Part shown: positions 45,010-54,699 of the stretch, one piece after another
Layout: every line of letters starts with the position of its first letter
Numbering within the stretch: the stretch's first letter is position 1
Source of the DNA: Rosa chinensis
Lineage: Eukaryota > Streptophyta > Magnoliopsida > Rosales > Rosaceae
Assembly: GCF_002994745.2 (NCBI RefSeq)
Contig: NC_037094.1
Span: 18,275,001-18,339,000 of the forward strand
DNA length: 64,000 nt
Direction of reading: 5' to 3'
The notes under the pieces: model-generated
Told to the model about the DNA's origin: nothing
Databases searched by the model: none
What the model saw: the letters and a program-made list of their open reading frames with translations, nothing else
Translations under genes and position numbers: made by a program

Positions 45010-45459
45010 CTACGGATTTTCATACCGAATACTAGTAGAACTAGTTGATGGATCCAGAAAAATCATGTTTGGAACATGATTCTTGTCTGGTCTTTCTAAT
45101 GGTTTAAATCCATTAGCTTTCTTTTTTACTGTAGGCACTTTCTTGTCCTTCAGTATATTCTTCATAGAATCCAGCATTTTTTGCTGTTCATTGATTTTTC
45201 TGCTAACACTCGTTAGCTTTTCTTCTTCCGTTTTTGGAAGTTCCTTGATATAATCCAGTTTGTTTTCCAATTTTTCTAATTGGTGGATTATAGCAGGTAT
45301 TTTTTCTAGTTGATTTTGAAATCTAGTCAATTCTTTCTGCAGAATCTGATATTTTTCATCAGAAGATTTTAATAGACAATTCAGTCTCTCTATTATTAAA
45401 TTAGATATTGTCCCCATTGGGGATTCCCCTGCTGAGCTCTTTACAAGCTCTGATACCAA
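45010..45459 (-). pseudogene. Coiled-coil pararetroviral frame starting at the primer site
   Basis: The frame of about 149 codons has a heptad-rich Leu/Ile/Glu/Lys centre (QLEKLENKLDYIKELPK) and a Pro/Lys-rich end. Its first codons coincide with the primer-binding site, so the initiation codon is unclear (no ATG at the very start). Position before the movement protein suggests the N-terminal part of the polyprotein or a virion-associated-type protein. Confidence 0.5.
45447..45458 (-). other. tRNA-iMet primer-binding site of the pararetrovirus
   Basis: The minus strand reads TGGTATCAGAGC, the exact complement expected for plant initiator tRNA-Met priming of minus-strand DNA synthesis in Caulimoviridae. 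Confidence 0.85.
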
Positions 45460-45471
45460 TAATTTGCTGAT

Positions 45472-45777
45472 CTAACTAATGCTCAAATAATCAAGAGGTT
45501 TTTGTTCCTCTTCCAGAACATATAAGAGATTATCAATATCTTGTTCTAATTTATAGATTCTGGTTTGAAGTCTATAGATGATATCCCAGTAGTTGGGGGT
45601 TTCTCTATTAAGACTTTCTCTATAATCTTTCAATTTTCTCAATTTTTCTCTCTCCTTTTGCAATTCTTTGCTAGTATTTTTACAGATAGCAATCAACTCA
45701 AGTCTGTCAACGATCGAAATTATGAATAGTAAAACGTACTGTTTACCTTTGAAGAATAGAGGATGACTGTACAACAT
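45472..45777 (-). pseudogene. Small coiled-coil frame at the pararetroviral 5' end
   Basis: A 101-codon frame upstream of the primer site. After a hydrophobic start it is rich in Glu/Lys/Leu heptads (KELQKEREKLRKLKDY). The first about 25 residues may be flanking DNA translated by chance. No named family was recognised. Confidence 0.4.
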
Positions 45778-45889
45778 TAGTAGTACTCAAAGGATAACTA
45801 GTACGATGACTTTCAGCTAAGACACATGACTAGCTTACTCATAGTGCAACACACATGACTCATAGTGCAACTTAGACTCATCAATGCCC

Positions 45890-46802
45890 AGAAACCAGGA
45901 TGGCATAGATTTCTTCATGACACTGAAGGAAGGATGTCTCAATCTCCGATGCCATAGCCATAATTCGATCTTCAACTTGATTAGTAACCCCAGTCGAAAT
46001 CAAAGCTGTTTGGACTGCCTTCTCCAGCTTCACTCCGGCAAACATGCAATCCAGATGAAATAGTCGACCCTCAGATAACCCTACCGATTATTTCCCTGGT
46101 GAGGAGGTCCTGAAAAATCACATACAACGGAAAAAATGTTACAGAACACCTAGATTGAGTATTAAGCTGAGGCACAGATATAAGATGATGAGAGAGATCA
46201 GGGACATAAAAAACATCATGTAGTGTCAAAGAAGGGGTGAGATGAATAGACCCTATTCCTAAAACAGGAAAAGAATCACCATTGGCATTGACAACAGAGG
46301 AAATAGAGGGTGGATTGAGAAAAAGAAAGAAACTACGATCATAGGTCATATGGTCAGATGCTCCAGAATCAATTATCCAAGTATTGCCACCAGTAAAGCT
46401 AGAAATTTTTAAAGCAGCTCCAACCTTACCATTACCACCGCGACTTACAGATGCGATATCCTTACAAGCAAAGTTGGTGTGATCTGGTTTTGTCACCGCA
46501 GAGTAATCTTGGTCTTGAACAAGATGAACAACAACCTTTTCCTTAGGTTTGGTGTCCTGACGTCGGGGCCTATCAAAGTAGCCTGCTGGAAAACCAACTA
46601 ACCTGTAACAATTTGCTTTGATGTGGCCTAGATTCTTGCCGTAGTTGCAAGTCAGATTTGAGGAGAACCTGGGAGAAACGTCTTGATCTTTCACCATGGT
46701 GAATACGCAGCGGAAGGAAAAAAACAACAACTTGGAAATATAAGAAGGCAACGGTGATGAAAGGATCAAAGGACAAGGAACAAATTCAAGCACAAAGAGC
46801 AA
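45890..46802 (-). pseudogene. Ty1-copia gag-protease fragment
   Basis: The minus-strand frame contains a degenerate zinc knuckle (CNYGKNLGHIKANCYRL, one Cys missing), the retropepsin site IIDSGASDHMT, and then the gag-pre-integrase beginning DLLTREIIGRVI. A stop follows, and shifted continuation (LFHLDCMFAG...) runs down to about 45890. The integrase, RT and RNase H are absent. The left end abuts the pararetrovirus flank. Confidence 0.8.
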
Positions 46803-46865
46803 GGGTCAAGGATCAAAGAACAATGAGTCAGAATTCAGGATCGGATCTCTGTTGTGATACTAAGT

Positions 46866-47091
46866 CAAATATAATGAAAAGCAAGAGATAATTTTGATTG
46901 AATAACTCAGATATCTCATTCACTTTACAAGAAGGAATTATATACAAATTACAATTGCGCCTAATAAGACAAGTATTACTCCTAAGGTAAGTAGTAAACC
47001 TAATAATACTACAGATATTACATAATATTATAGATCACGGAATATTACAGAATATCTACACAAATAAGGTAAGTATGACTCACGCCAACAG
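46866..47091 (-). repeat. Probable LTR of the truncated copia element
   Basis: On the minus strand the segment starts TGTTGGCGTGAGTC and ends near ATATTTGACTTAGTATCACAACAG, where a degraded iMet-type primer site (GTATCACAAC) begins. Short, AT-rich, and located just upstream of the gag fragment. No second LTR was found, so boundaries are approximate. Confidence 0.5.
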
Positions 47092-47780
47092 AGTCTGCAG
47101 GTAGAAACAGAGTCCTACTTTCATGTTGATCATTGGAATTTTGACTATAGTTCTAATCGATTTCCCAAGTTAGAGACTTTGCACAGCTGACTTGCTAAAA
47201 CTCCTTATGTTCTGTTTTTTTTTTTTCACATTAATCCTGGTTGAATCATACTTGAAGCTTATTCAAATGAGTCGGTCTTGTCATACATTGCTGATGTTCT
47301 TTTAAAAAAACATGGAAATTGAAATTTTATGTTGTGCTGTTTTGGCAATTTGCTGCTTACAGACTTGGAACAATACAAAATGGTTGAAATGAAACTTCAA
47401 GCTCAACAAAAGGAATTTCTGGTATTTTTCAGCAAAGCCCTTTCTTTGGATCATGCACTGGGTTTTCGTAGGACCTTTTATTATCTGATGTTGTGGTGTT
47501 GGTAGACAGTTGAGACCTCGATTTGTATATTTTCCTTTATAAGAAACCTGGAAATTGAAAGAAAGCCATTGCATCGGTTTGGTTGGATTAACTAAATGTG
47601 TATTAGAAGATTGGAGAAAATAGGCAAATATTGTGACTTTATACTCAAAAATGTCTTCTACTGCCCTTTTGTTCTCTAATCTTTATACTACTAGAGTTTG
47701 ATTGAGTTTCTGCTTTCATCCTAATGTCATGTTCCTAGACAATAATGAATGATGTATTTACAAGAGCTTTTACTTTGCTT
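47092..47780. other. Spacer with a possible coding remnant
   Basis: Mostly featureless. At 47363-47440 the plus strand reads LEQYKMVEMKLQAQQKEFL then VFFSKAL, faintly like the coiled-coil tail of a plant heat-stress transcription factor. This is too short to assign. Confidence 0.3.
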
Positions 47781-47799
47781 TGTTGAAGCATATAGATTG

Positions 47800-47945
47800 T
47801 GTCCCATGTGGTGGACGATATTCAGGAACCCCCTCAAGAGGAGCCTCAACTGCACTCTACAGAGGAAGGGGATGCTATCCCTGTGCAACCAGAGCAAAGG
47901 GGATGCTTTCTCTGTGCAATAAGAGAAAACAGATACTCTCCCTGT
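47800..47945 (+). pseudogene. Acidic coding-like remnant, unidentified
   Basis: In one plus frame the sequence reads DDIQEPPQEEPQLHSTEEGD then AIPVQPEQRGDAFSVQ before a stop. Its composition looks like genuine disordered protein. It lies directly before the ELP2 fragments but is not part of ELP2. Confidence 0.3.
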
Positions 47946-47984
47946 TCACCAAGAGCAAGGTGATGCTTCCTCTGGGCTTTAGGG

Positions 47985-48250
47985 TTGTGCAGACTGCTCA
48001 AATTTTGACTACACTTCTGGGTCACAAGGCTTTTGTTAATTGCACTCTATGGCTTCCAATTAATAAGTTCGCATTCAAAGGTAAGATAGCTACGTATAAG
48101 TTTGCATTCAAAGTTCAATGTTCAGAATCATTGTTCAAGCTAATAGCTTTACCTTCATCAACAGCTAAAGGTTACCAACATTATTTGCTCTCTGGAGTTG
48201 CAGGGGGAGCCATTATTTTGTGGGAGTATTCTGTTCCTGAAGGAAAGGTA
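47985..48250 (+). pseudogene. Elongator subunit ELP2 (WD40) fragment, copy 1
   Basis: The plus frame reads TAQILTTLLGHKAFVNCTLW, then LPINKFAFKGK, and later YLLSGVAGGAIILWE. These are the first WD40 blade boundaries of the plant Elongator complex subunit ELP2, a scaffold of the tRNA-modifying/acetyltransferase complex. The piece is interrupted by inserted or duplicated sequence (KFAFK repeated) and lacks all later blades. Confidence 0.75.
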
Positions 48251-48349
48251 AAGCTCTTGATTTGTTTTGTTTTTTGGTTTGGGGGTTTCTTTTGGAGTTT
48301 TGATAATGAGTTTCTTCTATGTCAACCAAGATGGTACACAGTTTAATGT

Positions 48350-48540
48350 TTAGGGTTTAGGTACAAAGTTTAATGGTACAAAGTTTCTATGTCAACCAAG
48401 TTTAATGTTCAGAATCAATGTTCAAGCTAACAGCTTTAACTTCATCAACAGCTAAAGGTTTCGACCGACATTATTTGCTCTCTGGTGTTGCGGGTGGAGC
48501 CATTATTTTGTGGGAGTATTCTGTTCCTGAAGGAAAGGTA
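48350..48540 (+). pseudogene. ELP2 (WD40) fragment, copy 2
   Basis: Repeats the second half of the fragment at 48110-48250 with small changes, including YLLSGVAGGAIILWEYSVPE followed by the same GGTAAAGCTCTTGATTTG/CATTTG donor and intron start. A direct duplication of about 180-190 bases inside the ELP2-derived sequence. In this copy RHYLLSG is closer to the expected ELP2 sequence. Confidence 0.7.
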
Positions 48541-48639
48541 AAGCTCTTCATTTGTTTTGTTTTTTGGTTTGATAATGAGTTTCTTCTATGTCAACCAATT
48601 AAGATGGCACAAAACTACAAACCAACAAAATAACCATGT

Positions 48640-49629
48640 AAGATCTCATCCATAATAATTTAAAGACGATGGAAGTCATGGAACTTTGATTCTGTAGCTG
48701 TCTTTAAGTTTTAACTAATTATTTTTCCGTTTTATAAGATGTTTTCCCACACAACTTTCAAAATGTATGAATGACTGCTAGCTACGCATGTTTCATTCAC
48801 AGCCATGAAGTCTGAAAATGAGGCTATCATGCATGGAATGGAGGTTCCTAATAATAAGGTCCGTTGAATATGCCTATCTTATGTTGTGCTAATGATTTAT
48901 GTAATGCGAATATTTGTACGTACGTCATGCTGTGTTTCTGCTAGTCTAAGCGCTTTCATTGAAGAATTCAATCATTTTCTGCTATTTTCTGGGAGAATAT
49001 TTGTGTTTGTTTTGTATATTTTATGTGTACCAGTGGCTGTGGATTTCGTTGACATTGATATTAGGATTGCAGGAAATTTAAGGCTTGACAGTAATGGTGT
49101 CTGCTAATGACTCAATCTTTTTGTGTATAAGGATGAATAGTTGTGTACACTGTGATTCTTCTTTTTATTTCATAGAGCTAATATTATGATCATTTTACTT
49201 GGTTTTGCTTCAGGTGCAAAGAAAGATGGAAGTAGCTTCCATTTATTTCATAAAACATGAAATGCATATTCTACGGGTCAGCAGAAGCGTAGCAAGATTG
49301 GCGAGAGCATGGCTCAAAGAACAGGCTATTCGTTGGCATAAGACCGGCAAGATCAAAGCTATAAAAAGTGGAGTTCATCCAGGTGTGAGAAGATCATGGT
49401 TCTATGCTACATATTATTGGGTCTGCTTCTTTAGATTTGAAACACCAATGGGTAAGTAGTGAGTAATTAACAAACATAGAAACCAATGAAAATGCTACAT
49501 GTTATTGGGATCGGCCTCGAAAAACACTGTTATGGCGGCATCACCGGTACCGCATCATTATACTACATGTGTTCGACTGATTTGTTTCAGACATATGACC
49601 TTCGTTCATATTTTATCCATGGGGTTGGA
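48640..49629. other. Spacer with an unidentified exon-like frame
   Basis: 49214-49459 on the plus strand is open after an acceptor-like TTGCTTCAG. It reads KMEVASIYFIKHEMHILRVS and KTGKIKAIKSGVHPGVRRSW, ending in TAG. It is not recognised. Another exon-like stretch near 48803-48860 reads AMKSENEAIMHGMEVPNNK. Both may be remnants from the same source as the ELP2 pieces. Confidence 0.3.
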
Positions 49630-50163
49630 TGTTGGGGTATATAGAAAATAGAATATTTAAGGGAGATATATTTATAGATATAGAAAAATGGAGAAATGGA
49701 AAATAGAAGAATAACTTTGAGGTACGACTTGAGTCGTTTCCTTAAAGTGTTATTTGTCCCCACTCAATGAGTTTGCTAAAGGGTTCTTGGCAAATCACTT
49801 CCAAGATACAACAAAGTTTGGAATCTGCGATAAACAAAATCAAAGAATTCCCTTAGAGACTACTAGAAGGAAATTATATGATTATAAGAGAAGAAGAGGG
49901 AGAAGAGAGGAGTTAATTGCAGAATGATTTGATGATGAAAATTGGTGGCATGTACTACTCTTTATATAGAGATCAAGAGGTGCCAAAGACACCCTTTCAA
50001 TTTAAACATAATTGTTCAATATAAAGTATGTATCTCTTCATAATTTTATCTTGTCTTTTCTCTATAATCATAATCATAAATCTGATTATATATATTTTCA
50101 ACCATCATACCTCTTCAATTAATTATGTAATATATTTTATATATATAACTGAAATTTCCAACA
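49630..50163 (-). repeat. LTR of copia element A (element 3' LTR), 534 bp
   Basis: TGTTGGGG...TTCCAACA, same length as 53427-53960 and differing at roughly a dozen positions by eye. On the minus strand a purine tract TTGGGGAGGAT lies just inside it (50164-50175), as expected for the plus-strand primer. Confidence 0.9.
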
Positions 50164-50177
50164 ATCCTCCCCAATTT

Positions 50178-50222
<45 letters not shown>

Positions 50223-50776
50223 GAAATTGACATAATTCTCTCAGTTCAACTCTTCTTATAGTCATACATATATGATCAAGCATACAAGAAAGGTGTCTTT
50301 CGAATTAAACCTTCAATTAGTGTAAGTAAGTCAAAGTATGAATGAAAACCTTGGTGGTCGCAACTTAAACCAAGTCCTCTTATGTTAATACCGGATTTAC
50401 CACACACATGATCATATTAAATTTCCTTAAAGCAAATTCTGCACCAATTAAGCACTATTATGGCATTGTGCTTCATCTCGGTTTCATGAACATTTACAAG
50501 ATAAAACCCAACTCTTGGTAGAAGTGGCACCACTTCTTATGTTCATCTAGGTGAGGTTTCTTCTCATGTTCCTGCTACTATAGACATAAACTATGAACCT
50601 CATTAAGAGAAATTATCTCATCCTCCTCAACGTAGCAGTTTTGCACTGATCATCCTGGAATAGGCTCTGTAATTAATTTTCAGTGCTTCTACAATCACAT
50701 ACAGTAACTTGTTATTACCCATTGAACTTTTAACTAGTGATGTTCTAGAGAAAGTTGGGTTACCATTACTGGTGAC

Positions 50777-52196
50777 TTAATTTGGTAAAGGTTTTATCCC
50801 CATTCCACTAGATGTTTTAACTACTAAATCTCTCGAGAGTGCTTTTGTAAACGGATCAGCCAAATTATTAATCGACTTAGTATAGGTAATATTGATGATT
50901 CCATTTGTTATCAATTGTTGGACATACTCATGTCTCAAGCTAATATGTCCAGACTTTCCATTGTATACCTTACTATATGCTCTAGACAATGTAGACTCAC
51001 TATCGCAGTATAAAGTAATGGATGACATCGGTTGTGGCCACAACACTATTTCCAATAACAAATCTCTAAGCCATTCCGCTTCTTTACCTGCAGCAGCTAA
51101 AGCTATAAATTCAGATTCCATAGTTGAATGTGCTATACATGTTTGCTTCTTAGAAGCCCAAGAAATCGCTCCTCCAGCGATTGTAAAAATCCATCCCGAT
51201 GTAGATTTATTATCATTATCACTTGTTATCCAACTTGCATCTGAATATTCTTCCAGCACTGCTGGGAATTCAGAATAAGATACACCTAACTTTATGGTTC
51301 TTTTCAAATAACCAAAAATTCTATTGATTGCTTTCCAATGAGCAACACCAGGGTTACTAGTGTATCTAGAAAGTCGGCAAACTGAAAATGCAATATCTGA
51401 CCTTGTACAGTGTGTAACATACATTAAACTTCCCACTGCACTGGCATACTCAAGTTGTGTAACTGATCTACCAGAGTTACTAAGTATAGTGTCATTAGGC
51501 TCATAAGGGGTTGTTGCTTCTTTAATTTGTAAATGATTAAATTTAAGAAATAGTTTCTCTATATAATGTGACTGACACAATGCATAACCCCCATTATGCT
51601 TCTTTATCTTAATTCCTAAGATAGTATCTACTTCATTCAAGTCTTTCATCTTGAACTTTGATTTTAAGTACTCCTTAGTATCAGTTACACTTTTCATATT
51701 TGTTCCAAATATGAGTAGGTCATCAACATATAAGCATATAATGACACCATAGTCATTTGTGAACTTAGAATATATGCACTTAATTATCAGCATTATTATG
51801 TCTAAGTCCAAATGACAAAATGACAAAATGACAAAATCAAATTTTTCATGCCATATATTGTTTTGGTGCTTGTTTCAAACCATATAATGACTTAACTAAC
51901 TTAAATACTTTCTTTTCACGTCCAGGAAGAACAAATCCTTCTGGTTGTTCCATGTATACTTCTTCATCCAAATCACCATTCAAAAATGCAGTTTTCACAT
52001 CCATTTGATGTACATGTAAATGATATAATGATGCCATCGCAAACAATACTCTAATGGATGTAATTCTAGCGACTGGTGCATAAATGTCGAAGTAATATAT
52101 TCCCTTTTTCTGCTTAAAGCCCTTGGCCACTAGCCTAGCTTTAAAGGTCTGAATAGATCCATCTGTATTATACTTTAAAGGTCTGAATAGATCCAT
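50777..52196 (-). pseudogene. Copia element A: reverse transcriptase and RNase H
   Basis: Two frames. 51846-52196 has the RT start with FKARLVAKGFKQKKGIYY and the MDVKTAFLNGDLDEEVYMEQ block, ending after YGLKQAP. 50777-51826 has the catalytic YVDD in CLYVDDLLIFG and a long RNase H with DASWITSDNDNKSTSGW and ESEFIALAAAGKEAEWL. The two are separated by a frame change at about 51830-51845 that contains a triplicated AAATGACA run. A tandem duplication at about 52145-52205 repeats the codons for YNTDGSIQTFK. Confidence 0.88.
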
Positions 52197-53127
52197 CTGT
52201 ATTATACTTTCTTCTAAATACCCACTTACAACTTATTGATTTTGATTCTTGTGGTAAGTCCACTAAAACCCATGTCTGATTTGAAATTAATGAATGCATT
52301 TCATCATCAATAGCCTCTTTCCAGAAGGCTGCATCTCTTGAAGCCAATGCTTTACTTAGATTTTTAGGATCATCTTCTACATTGAAAATTATAGCTATTT
52401 TCTTCTTAATTTTATTTCTGTTTCCTTCTACTAAAAATACAATAGACTGAGATGAAATAAAATCTGGGTCTAGAGTTTTTTCTTTTCTAACTCTTTGACT
52501 TTTTCTAGGTTCAATGACAGTTTCAGGTTGTTTTCTTTTCTCACTTTGAGAAGAACTCGGATTTACATTAGGCAAACGTGCTTCATTATAGTCTATATCA
52601 GTGCCATAATCGTTGCATAATTTATTTTCTATAAATTCTACATCTCTAGACTCAACTATTGTATTAGAGTCCAAATTTAGCAACCTATATGCCTTTGAAT
52701 TTTCTGCATATCCCACAAATATGCTTTTAATCCCTCTTAGACCCAGTTTAGATCTCTTGGGATCAAGTGCCATATAAAAGGCTAAACATCCCCATACTCT
52801 TAAGTATGACAAATCTGGTTTTCTACCTTTCCAGATTTCGTAGGGTGAAACACGTGTTTTTCTAGATGTAATTCTATTGTGAATATAGCATGCAGTAAAT
52901 AATGCTTCGCCCCATAAGTGTAAAGGAACTTTGGCATTTATCATCATAGAATTGATCATTTCAGTAAGTGTCCTATTTTTTCTTTCGGCTAATCCATTTT
53001 GTTGTGAAGTGTATGGTGCTATTTTCTGATGTACAATCCCATGCTCTTTCTTCTTTGTGGTGTATTTGTGCTCAAGAGCTTTCCATATTTCTCTTGGAGA
53101 TTTGATGCATGTGTGTGTACAGATCAT
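52168..53127 (-). pseudogene. Copia element A: integrase C-half and polyprotein linker
   Basis: The frame contains the last part of the integrase core (APYTSQQNGLAERKNRTLTE, with the third catalytic acid region) and the copia-typical KTPYE/VSPYEIWKGRKP block. It continues through the acidic linker to the RT N-terminus (VLVDLPQESKSISCKWVF). The N-terminal part of the integrase, the protease and the zinc knuckle are missing: the frame starts directly in gag-like sequence. Confidence 0.85.
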
Positions 53128-53405
53128 ACAAGCGGTCTGTCAAGGTACGCAAGATGTGTCCTCTACAAACCAATTCATCTTCCTCGCGTTTCTTTCGATC
53201 AGCAATTATTTGTTCAGTGTCTTTATCACTTGGTTTAGGCAGGGGAGGCAACTTTGGATCCAATACATATAGGACATTTAGAACAGTAAGCATGAATCGT
53301 ATCTTGTCCTTCTATTGAGTGAAATTTGTTCCATCAAATTTGTCTAACTTGTAGACATCTTGGTTGATAATGCTCATAGACATGTTTCCAGACTTGTTCT
53401 CCATA
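53072..53405 (-). pseudogene. Copia element A: gag N-terminal fragment
   Basis: On the minus strand ATG near 53403 opens a gag with YKLDKFDGTNFTQ, a stop, then RFMLTVLNVLYVLDP and a charged stretch, as in copia UBN2-type gag. It ends where it joins integrase sequence near 53060-53120. About 1 kb of normal coding sequence must be deleted. Confidence 0.75.
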
Positions 53406-53426
53406 ATGAAAATAACACTTTAAGAA

Positions 53427-53960
53427 TGTTGGGGTATATTTGAAAATAGAATATTTAAGGGAGATATATTTATGGATATAGAAAAATGGAGAAAGGGAAA
53501 ATAGAAGAATAACTTTGAGGTACGACTTGAGTCGTTTCCTTAAAGTGTTATTTGCCCCTACTCAATGAGTTTGCTAAAGGGTTCTTGGCAAATCACTTCC
53601 AGGATACAACAAAGTTGGAATCTGCGATAAGCAAAATTGAAGAATTCCCTTAGAGACTACTAGAAGGAAATTATATGATTATAAGAGAAGAAGAGGGAGA
53701 AGAGAGGAGTTAATTGCAGAATGATTTGATGATGAAAACTGGTGGCATGTACTGCTCTTTATATAGAGATCAAGAGATGCCAAAGACACCCTTTCAATTT
53801 AAACATAATTGTTCAATATAAAGTATGTACCTCTTCATAATTTTATCTTGTCTTTTCTCTATAATCATAATCATAAATCTGATTATATATATTTTCAACC
53901 ATCATACCTCTTCAATTAATTATGTAATATATTTTATATATATAACTGAAATTTCCAACA
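53427..53960 (-). repeat. LTR of copia element A (element 5' LTR), 534 bp
   Basis: Same ends as 49630-50163 (TGTTGGGG...TTCCAACA). Confidence 0.9.
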
Positions 53961-54059
53961 TTAGAGGCAACATAAAAACAACTGAGCATTATATATGGAT
54001 TAGCATTGTTGATCAGAATCAGTGCAAACATACGAGAACTCAGTGAAAAAATGTACCAC

Positions 54060-54315
54060 AGTTCAAAGGTTTAGGACCTCAAAAGTCAAAACTGTTTGTG
54101 TTGTAGAGAAACTGAAATTGAGAGGAATTTGTTGTGTCTTCTCATCGATAATAGAGGTCTCTTTATATAGAGGATTACAATGCATAGAATCTCAATCATA
54201 CAAGGAAAGTAATCGTACATTGAATTGGAATCTAGATCCTTCTAATTTAACCCTATTACCACTAGGTCAAGTAACCTAGAGTTTGGGCTAAATACAAATT
54301 AGGGTTTACTTGAAT
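54060..54315 (-). repeat. LTR of copia family B, inverted copy
   Basis: On the minus strand the segment begins TATTCAAGTAAACCC at 54315 right after the purine tract ACAAGGGGGAG (54316-54326). It includes a TATA box (CTCTATATAAAGAGACC, about 54148-54164) and runs leftwards to about 54060-54100. It is the same LTR family as 59544-59645 but in opposite orientation. Confidence 0.7.
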
Positions 54316-54640
54316 ACTCCCCCTTGTGTTGCCCAAACGTGGTGCTTCTCTCGTTGCCTCGTTAAAAATCTTGCTGAGTAACAAAAATCCAGTGGGACAA
54401 AAATAACCTCGGTCGAAGGGGAAAAAGAGCACAACACACCCTTCACGTTTCGAGACCATACATGTAGACATCTCCCCCTGATGTCTGCATCTCCCCCTGA
54501 TGACAACGGTCATGGGAGTTCGGATAACTTCCGCAAAGGATGCTACCAACATGTTTCTTAAAAGTGGAATTTAGGCAATGACTTAGTGAGTAAGTTTGCG
54601 GACGAAAGCGCATCTTAGAGAATCTTATGTGTCAATCTAG
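54316..54640 (-). pseudogene. Inverted 3' end of copia family B
   Basis: The minus strand matches 59230-59543 of the plus-oriented element, including the end of RNase H (AATGACTTAG region), the GGGGGAGATG motifs and the purine tract. It is heavily mutated, with a duplicated TCTGCATCTCCCCCTGATG-type segment. It is a separate 3' end pointing left. Confidence 0.65.
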
Positions 54641-54699
54641 TGGACTTTATGTCACTACAATTTGACTAATTGAATCCAATAATGTCATAAGAGAAGATC

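Larger units (their letters stand above)
38560..45780 (-). mobile_element. Endogenous pararetrovirus (Caulimoviridae), near genome-length, degraded
   Basis: On the minus strand the order is: two coiled-coil reading frames, 30K-type movement protein, capsid region, basic/zinc region, aspartic protease, reverse transcriptase, RNase H remnant, a further large ORF, then a TATA box and AATAAA. The tRNA-iMet primer site TGGTATCAGAGC is present. Length (about 7.2 kb) and order fit a caulimovirid genome linearised near its intergenic region. No integrase is present, which separates it from LTR elements. Several frameshifts and stops interrupt the polyprotein, so it is a fossil. The extra downstream ORF recalls florendovirus-type organisation, but the genus cannot be assigned by eye. 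Confidence 0.85.
49630..53960 (-). mobile_element. Ty1-copia retrotransposon A with internal deletion
   Basis: A 4.33-kb element with paired 534-bp LTRs in minus orientation. The internal order is a gag fragment, integrase C-half, RT and RNase H. The flanking pentamers TTGGA and TTAGA differ at one base, so the target duplication has mutated or is imperfect. No iMet primer site is visible after the right LTR; gag ATG follows after only about 20 bases. A (TA)n tract lies at 50178-50219. Confidence 0.88.

Noticed and set aside
47363..47440. Possible heat-stress transcription factor fragment
   Set aside because: Resemblance covers only about 25 residues of coiled coil. Not enough for an assignment.
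50178..50219. Ile-Tyr repeat peptide at the end of a plus frame
   Set aside because: It is the translation of a (TA)n microsatellite next to the copia LTR.
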